This document shows, piece after piece, positions 57,993-64,000 of a DNA stretch of 64,000 bases. The notes under the pieces were generated by a model. It was not told the DNA's origin and searched no databases. It was given only the letters and a program-made list of their open reading frames with translations. Position 1 is the first letter of the stretch, and every line of letters begins with the position of its first letter. Source of the DNA: Leucobacter coleopterorum (GTDB taxonomy: Bacteria > Actinomycetota > Actinomycetes > Actinomycetales > Microbacteriaceae); the NCBI RefSeq assembly GCF_011382985.1, contig NZ_CP049933.1:2418001-2482000 (forward strand), written 5' to 3'. Both the position numbers and the translations under genes were made by a program.

Positions 57993-59434
57993 TTACGCAG
58001 AAACATCCCTTACCACGCGCGAAAATGCGGGTATCAACGCACGCGCAATATCCACGTCCCCTCGCAGGTCCCGATCTATCATGTCAGCAGGAAGCTGCTG
58101 AGCCAGCTCGATGAGGGCGCCAAGGGGCCCCGCATCAGCCCCTTCTGTTTCCTTCCTCAAGCGGATCGCACGCACCGCCACAATCATCTCGGCCGCCACC
58201 ATCACCTCGTACCCTTCAATGGAGCGTTCGAGTTTTCCAAGTGCCGTTGGTGCAAACGTTGCGTCTTCCTCCACCCCACAAGAAAGCACTGCATTTTGTG
58301 TCGAGACGGGTGAGGCGCTGGCCATCACCTCCCCATAGCGCTTGCCGCCAGGTACTCGAGCACCATAGTTCCCGACGAGCCGCTGAGGTTTGGTGCCAGG
58401 AATCGTGGGAGCCCTGTGAAGGTGTCGTCATTCAGAAACCTGACGCGCGCAAGCAGCATTGGTGCGGTCTGCGCAAGACTCATCGAAGTCGCATCGAGTT
58501 CGTGCGCAAGCCACGCTTCAAAAAAAGCACCGTGGTGAACGGCGCTGCCGGAATCCTCAAAAAACCGAGGGTTCTCTTGCGCACTGTTGATCAGGGTCTC
58601 AGCGGCCTCAGTGAGCCGCCGAACACTGCTCGAGAGCACACTAATAACGGGCAGAAACCCCCTGAACGCAAACGGGTCCTGAATGCGCGAGGGATCCCAT
58701 GTTGTGTCTCCGATCAGGGCAGCAATGAGGGCCGCGTTGTCTGCGGAAGCCGGGCTCGCCACCGCAAGAGCTGCCTGCCATGAGAACGCTGACGGGTTCG
58801 CCCGCAGCGCCCAGGCCGAGAGCACAAACGTAGCGATTGCCGCGTCGACAACACCCGCAAGGCGCGAAACTGTCAGGGCCGCACCACCAAGCGTGAATGC
58901 GTTCGAGCTCATGAACGGTAGCGCACTGTCAGATCGTATAGGGCCAATCGACTCAAAGGATCCAATTGTTGGGCGCTCACCGACCAAAGCAAGTGCGGTA
59001 CCGGCAAGAGCGGGGAGATCCCCCGTTCCAATGCCGCCATACTTTCGGATCTCGGGGAGGGCGTTTGTGAGCAGCATTCGTTCGAGGCCATCGATCACGG
59101 TAGGGGCAACTCCCGATCCGGGATGCAGGAGTTGATTCAGACGAACGGCAAGCATTGCTCGGGTTGCATCTTCACCAACAGCTGGTCCTGCGTCGACCGC
59201 GTGGCTGCGCAGAAGGTTCATCCCGTGGGATTCGGGATCTCCCTCAGCGGATGCAGTTCGATTCGCGCCCACTCCCGTCGAACGGCCATAAACGGGTTGG
59301 TGTTTGGCGATCCTATTTGCTGTCAGATAGTACGCCTCAATGCTCTGCCTTGCCGCAGCCGAAACGCTCACCGCAGCGCCCTTGGCAATGGAAACAACGT
59401 GTTCCGCGGTCAATTTGGTCGGGAGAGTGATCAT
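57993..59434 (-). CDS. HAL-superfamily lyase lacking the MIO triad (possible betaine lyase)
   Basis: About 481 residues. The fold of histidine/aromatic ammonia-lyases is clear: QPVYGRSTGVGANR (catalytic Tyr49 loop), LLRSHAVDAGP, AMLAVRLNQLLHPGSGVAPTVIDGLERML, PFMSSNAFTLGGAAL, RIQDPFAFRGFLPV and ALGKLERSIEGYEVMVAAEMIVAVRA. The segment that should hold Ala-Ser-Gly, from which the MIO electrophile forms, reads GIGTGDLPALAG (residues 134-145), so MIO cannot form in the usual way. The QDxYSxR block is also changed to QDPFAFR. One G is missing near 58334. ATG 59434 has TAGGAAAA upstream. It diverges from a quaternary-amine transporter, which suggests trimethylamine elimination from a histidine betaine (inference). 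Confidence 0.78.
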
Positions 59435-59486
59435 GTTTTTTCCTATTCGGGCACGAGCCGGCAGCTTGACGAGCGCCAACATTTAC

Positions 59487-59503
59487 TACATTATGAAAAT
59501 GTA
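59487..59503. promoter_or_regulatory. Putative operator, TACATT-N5-AATGTA
   Basis: A perfect 6-bp inverted repeat with a 5-bp spacer, between the divergent HAL-like and transporter genes, 53 bp from the lyase ATG and 107 bp from the ATPase ATG. A good candidate site for the IclR regulator at 57211. Confidence 0.45.
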
Positions 59504-59610
59504 CTTTTTCGCCAGGTGACAATTTCACGTACACGAGTCATCATAGCCACAAGCCAACGAAGCCTGACGCAACAAATCGTTCAGCGAAATAGAAAGACAA
59601 AGATGTCAGC

Positions 59611-60702
59611 ATGATTGAGTTCAAAAACGTCGTGAAGACCTACGACAACGGCCACACTGCAGTTTCAGATCTGTCGTTTACCGCCCCGACCGGCAAGATC
59701 ACCGTTCTCGTCGGCCCCTCTGGTTGCGGGAAAACAACCACACTCCGAATGGTGAACCGCCTCATCGAGCAGAGTTCGGGATCAATCCTGCTCGACGGAG
59801 AGGACAACGCCAAGACAGACACGATTCGCATGCGGCGCAAAATTGGATATGTCATTCAGAACGCGGGGCTCTTTCCGCATCAGACAGTCCTCGACAACGT
59901 TTGCGCGGTTCCATTTCTCGAAAAACAGGAGAAAAAGGCGAGCCGCGAGCGCGCCTTAGAACTGTTGACCCTCGTAGGCCTCGATCAGAGCTACGCCAAT
60001 CGTTACCCCTGGCAGTTATCCGGAGGCCAACAGCAGCGAGTCGGCGTGGCCCGAGCCCTCGCCGCCGATCCACCGTTCATGCTCATGGACGAACCGTTCA
60101 GCGCCGTTGATCCGATTGTGCGCAAACAGCTCCAGGCGGAGTTTCTCAAGATTCAGGCAAACCTCGCCAAAACCATTGTGATGGTCACGCACGACATCAA
60201 CGAGGCCCTAAAGCTTGGCGACCAGATTGTTGTGTTGCAGGAGGGAGGCATTCTGGCCCAGATCGGCTCCCCCGCAGAGATCCTGGCCCACCCAGCAGGC
60301 CAGTTCGTTGCTGACTTTCTCGGAGAGTCACGCGGGTACCACGCCCTCAACTTCGAACAGATTTCGACGCTGCTGCTTGATGATTCCCCCAAGCTGCGTC
60401 TCGGCGATATCGCTCCGAGCCATCTTCACGGTTCTTGGGTGGTGGCGTGCGACGGCAACAATCGCCCGCTCGGGTGGACTCTCGCTGGGGATCGTCACGT
60501 TACGGCAGAAGACATTAACCTCTCCATGACCGTTCAGCATTCCACCGGCAACTTCAGGGAGCTGCTCGATGCCTCGCTGGCGAGCCCCAACGGTCGTGCA
60601 ATCCTTACAGACGACAACGAGCAGTACCTCGGAACCCTCAGCTCCGAACTAGTGATGCAGCGCGCAACCCAATCGCTCCGGGCGGAAGAAACTCTCGCAT
60701 GA
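59611..60702 (+). CDS. Quaternary-amine (OpuC/OsmV-type) ABC transporter ATPase
   Basis: 363 residues, intact. ABC domain with Walker A GPSGCGKTTT, Q-loop VIQNAGLFPHQTV, signature LSGGQQQR and Walker B MLMDEPFSAVD, as in glycine betaine/choline/carnitine transporters. A C-terminal extension of about 120 residues has remains of a CBS-type regulatory fold (VVACDGNNRPLGWTLAG; AILTDDNEQYLGTL). ATG 59611 follows AAAGACAAAG. The stop overlaps the first permease start (ATGA). First gene of a four-gene operon. Confidence 0.93.
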   Translation: MIEFKNVVKTYDNGHTAVSDLSFTAPTGKITVLVGPSGCGKTTTLRMVNRLIEQSSGSILLDGEDNAKTDTIRMRRKIGYVIQNAGLFPHQTVLDNVCAVPFLEKQEKKASRERALELLTLVGLDQSYANRYPWQLSGGQQQRVGVARALAADPPFMLMDEPFSAVDPIVRKQLQAEFLKIQANLAKTIVMVTHDINEALKLGDQIVVLQEGGILAQIGSPAEILAHPAGQFVADFLGESRGYHALNFEQISTLLLDDSPKLRLGDIAPSHLHGSWVVACDGNNRPLGWTLAGDRHVTAEDINLSMTVQHSTGNFRELLDASLASPNGRAILTDDNEQYLGTLSSELVMQRATQSLRAEETLA

Positions 60703-61346
60703 ACCTTGATTGGATCACAAACAACCTCGCCCTCATCGGCGATCTGACAGCAGCCCACCTCTGGCTCACGTTACTACCAACGGTCATTGGGCTGGTGCTC
60801 TCAATCCCGCTGGGATACCTCGCATTTACGCATCGCAAGTGGTACCCGACCATCGTTGGCGGCACGGGGCTGTTCTACACCATCCCCTCCCTTGCGCTCT
60901 TCATCCTGCTGCCAAAGCTGCTGGGAACCCAGGTGCTCAACCCGATGAACATCGTTGTAGCACTGGTCATCTACACGGTGGCGCTTCTCACACGGGTCGT
61001 CGCTGACGGGCTTGACTCTGTGTCACCAGACGCAGTGCAGGCAGCCACCGGCATCGGTTTCACTCGAGCAGAGACATTCTTCAAGATCCAGCTCCCGATC
61101 GCAGTCCCCGCTGTCATGAGCGGCCTCCGGGTCGTTGTTGTCTCAAATATTTCAATCGTCACAATGGCGGCCGTCATCGGCATTGCGCAGCTAGGATCCC
61201 TGTTCACGATGGGATTCACACGGCACCTGTTTGTGCCCATCGTCGTGGGGCTCGTTGCATGCCTTCTCCTTGCCCTCGTGCTTGATCGCCTGCTGGTACT
61301 GCTCGGCAGGGTCATGACCCCGTGGGGTCAGAAAGGAGCTCTGTAA
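60699..61346 (+). CDS. Quaternary-amine ABC transporter permease 1
   Basis: 215 residues, intact. OpuCB/OpuBB-type permease with about five spans and the cytoplasmic EAA-like loop (SPDAVQAATGIGFTRAETFFKIQLPIAVPAVMSGLRV). It begins MNLDWITNNLALIGDLTAAHL, overlapping the ATPase stop by 4 bp. Pairs with the next permease. Confidence 0.93.
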   Translation: MNLDWITNNLALIGDLTAAHLWLTLLPTVIGLVLSIPLGYLAFTHRKWYPTIVGGTGLFYTIPSLALFILLPKLLGTQVLNPMNIVVALVIYTVALLTRVVADGLDSVSPDAVQAATGIGFTRAETFFKIQLPIAVPAVMSGLRVVVVSNISIVTMAAVIGIAQLGSLFTMGFTRHLFVPIVVGLVACLLLALVLDRLLVLLGRVMTPWGQKGAL

Positions 61347-61348
61347 CG

Positions 61349-62083
61349 ATGGATATCTTCGCTTGGCTCACAGATCCCGCGAACTGGTCGGGGCTCGGAT
61401 CAATCCCGTTTCAAACGCTCATGCATTTGCTGTACTCGGCCATCACGCTGGTGATTGCTGCACTCATTGCCGTGCCCCTCGGCCTGTATGTTGGGCACAC
61501 GGGCAAGGGCGAGAGCCTGATCATGGGCTCGGTCAATGCAATGCGAGCGTTACCGACGCTCGGCCTGTTAATTTTACTTGTGCTGCTGCTTGCGCCGAGG
61601 ATCAGCAACAGTCTCGCCTTCGTTATCCCCTCTCTTGCCGTTTTGGTGCTGCTTGCGGTTCCTCCCATCCTCAGTGGGGTCGCGAGCGGGATCCGCGCGA
61701 TTGACCGCTCGGTCATCGATGCGGCTCGAGGTATGGGCTACTCAACGAGCGAAATCATCTGGAAGATTGAAATGCCGTGCGCGCTCCCCCTGACTCTTTC
61801 TGGGGTTCGCGGAGCGACACTTCAGGTCGTTTCTACCGCAACCGTCGCCGCCTACGTGTCGCTCGACGGCCTCGGTCGGTTCATTATCGACGGGCGCGCC
61901 GCGAACGACTATGCAGAGATGGCCGGTGGCGCGATCCTGCTCGCGGCACTCGCGATCCTTTTGGAGCTTTCATTTTCCATCGTCAGCAAATTTGTCGTAT
62001 CACCGGGACTCACCCGAAAACAAAAACGTCCTGCCGCGGCCGAGCAGTTCGAATCTGCAACGACAGCAATACAGGTTGTGTAG
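61349..62083 (+). CDS. Quaternary-amine ABC transporter permease 2
   Basis: 244 residues, intact. Second OpuC-type permease: SAITLVIAALIAVPLGLYVGHTGKG, the EAA loop VIDAARGMGYSTSEIIWKIEMPCALPLTLSGVRGA and a Lys/Arg-rich end. ATG 61349 has AAAGGAGC upstream and lies 2 bp after the preceding stop. Together with permease 1 it forms the membrane channel. Confidence 0.93.
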   Translation: MDIFAWLTDPANWSGLGSIPFQTLMHLLYSAITLVIAALIAVPLGLYVGHTGKGESLIMGSVNAMRALPTLGLLILLVLLLAPRISNSLAFVIPSLAVLVLLAVPPILSGVASGIRAIDRSVIDAARGMGYSTSEIIWKIEMPCALPLTLSGVRGATLQVVSTATVAAYVSLDGLGRFIIDGRAANDYAEMAGGAILLAALAILLELSFSIVSKFVVSPGLTRKQKRPAAAEQFESATTAIQVV

Positions 62084-62113
62084 CCAGTCCATCCCCTTAC
62101 ACAAGGAAACAGC

Positions 62114-63025
62114 ATGAATATTTTGAAGAAGAGAACCCTGTCCACTTTTGCCTTAGTTTCGGCCGCGCTGATATTGACGTCATGCAGCAGCAGTGATCCG
62201 ATGGCAACGAGTAGGGGCGGTTCGTCAAACAGCGACACCGTAGTCGTTGGCTCGGCAGACTTTGCAGAGAGCCAGCTCATCGCCACGATCTACTCCCATG
62301 CCCTGCAAGACACGGGCATCAAGGTCGAGGAGAAACTCAACATCGGCAGCCGTGAGGTGTATATGGAGGCGCTGCGCGACGGTTCGATCAATTTGCTACC
62401 CGAATACAACGGTTATCTGCTTGGCGAGCTCGATGCTGACGCCGACACCTCGGATCGATCCACAATTGATGCGCAGCTCGCAAAACTGCTGGCTTCCGAG
62501 GGCATCGAGGTGCTCGATGCTTCGAAGGCCGAAAACACCGACGTTCTTGTTGTGGACCCCACGGTTGCCAAGCAGCACAAGCTAGAGAACATCTCTGATT
62601 TGCAACCAGTAGCGGGTGAGCTGGTGCTCGCGGGACCAGCCGAGTGGAAATCACGCTACGTAGGGCTCCCCGGTCTCGAAAAAGAGTACGGTCTCTCCTT
62701 CAAGGAATTCAAGGTGCTCGATGCGGGTGGGCCACTGACACTCTCTGCTCTGCAGAACGGGCAAGCTCAGGTTGGTGATCTCTTCAGCACCGACCCAGCA
62801 ATCGAAGAGTCAAAGCTTGTCACGCTCGTCGACGACAAGGGCCTGTTCTTGCCAGCGAACATCCTCCCTGTGATCCGCAAGGACGCCGCAAGCAAAGAGG
62901 TCACAGAAGTGCTCAATAGGGTCTCAGCGTCGCTCACCACCGAAGACCTGATGCACATGAACGGCCGCATCGCAGCCGGAGACGACTTTGGAGCAATCGC
63001 CGACGATTGGCTCAAGGAGAACTAG
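62114..63025 (+). CDS. Quaternary-amine ABC transporter substrate-binding lipoprotein
   Basis: 303 residues, intact. Lipoprotein signal ending LILTSC. OpuAC/OsmF-type binding domain: VVVGSADFAESQLIATIYSHALQDTGIKVEEKLNIGSREVYMEALRDG, LLPEYNGYLLGEL, VLDAGGPLTLSALQNGQAQVGDLFSTDPAI and NILPVIRKDAASKEV. An AAGGAAAC site precedes ATG 62114. Last gene of the transporter operon, ending at a perfect 55-bp hairpin. The ligand cannot be assigned from motifs alone; aromatic-box residues need a model. Confidence 0.92.
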   Translation: MNILKKRTLSTFALVSAALILTSCSSSDPMATSRGGSSNSDTVVVGSADFAESQLIATIYSHALQDTGIKVEEKLNIGSREVYMEALRDGSINLLPEYNGYLLGELDADADTSDRSTIDAQLAKLLASEGIEVLDASKAENTDVLVVDPTVAKQHKLENISDLQPVAGELVLAGPAEWKSRYVGLPGLEKEYGLSFKEFKVLDAGGPLTLSALQNGQAQVGDLFSTDPAIEESKLVTLVDDKGLFLPANILPVIRKDAASKEVTEVLNRVSASLTTEDLMHMNGRIAAGDDFGAIADDWLKEN

Positions 63026-63028
63026 CTA

Positions 63029-63083
63029 CTTCCACACCGACAAGCCCTGATCTCGTCGAGATCAGGGCTTGTCGGTGTGGAAG
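63029..63083. terminator. Long perfect bidirectional terminator hairpin
   Basis: Two 27-bp arms perfectly complementary around a single central T, immediately after the transporter operon stop (63025) and before the convergent LOG gene end (63125). The tip is GATCTCG-T-CGAGATC. It probably stops transcription from both sides. No T-run is present. Confidence 0.75.
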
Positions 63084-63124
63084 GGGCTAGCGGGCACACT
63101 ACCCGAACTGGTTGATCGCTCGGA

Positions 63125-64000
63125 TCAGGCGGTGTAGCTCTCCGACCGCCCGGGGCGCGGAGTCAAGATGATGCGCGGGAGCGCCAAAAGATCTCGCTCG
63201 TCTCGCTCCACCTCTAACGGTTCGGTCCGTTCGATACCGCCTTCAAGACACAGTCCCGAGAAGTGGTCGTTCAGACTCGTCATTTCTGCGTCGCTCAGTT
63301 CCCTGTTCAATCGGAGAATCAGGCGGTCCCCCACCCAACGCAGCGAGTCATAGTTGCGCCAGAACCCCGTGATCTCAGCAATGGCATCTTCAACCGAGTC
63401 GGTAATCAGCACACGATCAAGATCGTCGATGGAGATCATGCCCGTTCCGGCCATCTCTTTCATCGCGAACTGAGCAAACCCTCGCCAGAAACTGCCCCCG
63501 GGGCGATCAAGCAACACGATCGGCACTGGGATCATTTTACCGGTCTGCTGCAGCGTGAGCAGTTCAAGCGTTTCGTCAAGTGTGCCAAAGCCGCCGGGCA
63601 GGCATACAAACCCACTCGACTCTTTCACCAGCATGAGCTTGCGAGTGAAGAAGTATTTCATCGAGACGAGGCGGTCCTTCTCAGCAACCGTCGCGTTGGG
63701 CTGCTCCTCGAACGGCAGACGAATCGATACCCCCAACGAGTGTTCCGATCCTGCCCCCGTCGCGGCAGCCTCCATAATTCCGGGCCCTGCACCGGTCACC
63801 ACAAACCACCCCTGATCGGCAAGGCCCGAGCGGTGGCCTCAGCACTCAGCCAGAGCGGATCATTGGCATGCGTGCGAGCCGATCCAAAAATCGACACTTT
63901 GGGCACCCCGTGGTGCGGCGCAAACAGTCGGAACGCCGCACGCATCTCTTCAAGCGCAGCGGCCGTGATCTTGATGTCGAGCCGGCCAGCCTCATCTTGG
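63125..64000 (-). CDS. LOG family protein (lysine decarboxylase-like fold), partial
   Basis: Nucleotide phosphoribohydrolase of the LOG type (TIGR00730 group). It shows PKVSIFGSARTHANDPLW, VVTGAGPGIMEAAATGAG and the catalytic PGGFGTLDETLELLTLQQTGK. One G is missing near 63823 (ATARG-LADQGWFVVTGAG), and the N-terminus runs past base 64000. The C-terminal extension (LRWVGDRLILRLNRELSDAEM) makes it longer than minimal LOG proteins. Function in bacteria is hydrolysis of nucleoside 5'-monophosphates; a cytokinin role is not implied here. Confidence 0.85.

Overview
The window reads as chromosome of a high-GC Gram-positive bacterium (Actinomycetota), most likely a Microbacteriaceae-type organism. 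The signs are PucR and IclR regulators, DUF1684, DUF1295 and DUF2993 proteins, LAxTG/LPxTG-like cell-wall sorting signals, SipW-type secretion and many GTG starts. The genus cannot be fixed from sequence alone. A technical point governs the whole annotation: nearly half of the genes are broken by a one-base shift, almost always the apparent loss of one G or C from a short G/C run. This includes argS and the acceptor stem of a tRNA-Arg. These look like consensus or sequencing errors, so I give reconstructed full-length genes and mark each shift.

Layout. 1-10,140: an oligopeptide ABC transporter (fused ATPase, two permeases, membrane-anchored binding protein) diverges from an M20 peptidase, a serine beta-lactamase-fold hydrolase and a SIS-domain protein. 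These are followed by an aminoglycoside phosphotransferase stump and a lone polar amino-acid binding lipoprotein. 10,140-14,311: APC permease and zinc alcohol dehydrogenase, divergent from a PucR regulator. 14,329-20,220: a second oligopeptide ABC operon with a DUF1684 protein. 20,477-23,081: a DUF2993 protein, argS and tRNA-Arg(CCG).

23,071-31,747 is an accessory island at the tRNA-Arg. An intact IS481-family element with a 15-bp target duplication sits on the tRNA 3' end. Then a 39-bp direct repeat (tRNA end plus terminator) occurs at both 24,394 and 31,704. Between the copies lie a C5-cytosine methyltransferase convergent with a GHKL (MORC/MutL-like) ATPase, decayed IS21 and IS4 elements, and a TerC-family membrane protein.

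31,762-50,234 is largely envelope biology. It holds a DUF1254/DUF1214 protein, an orphan LAxTG tail, a SipW/TasA-type secretion cluster with a seven-bladed RCC1-like propeller protein, household genes (aldo/keto reductase, EEP nuclease, EamA and MFS transporters), and two large wall-anchored adhesins. Between the adhesins sits an unusual membrane-spanning ECF sigma factor fused to its own zinc-binding anti-sigma-like domain and an adhesin-like outer domain.

50,452-57,166: aroQ, DUF1295 protein, long-chain acyl-CoA ligase, CPBP protease-like protein and a short UvrA-like ATPase. 57,211-63,025: an IclR regulator and a HAL-superfamily lyase without the Ala-Ser-Gly cofactor triad, divergent from a complete OpuC-type quaternary-amine transporter. 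This arrangement suggests uptake and C-N cleavage of a histidine betaine such as ergothioneine or hercynine (inference). A LOG-family gene runs off the right edge.
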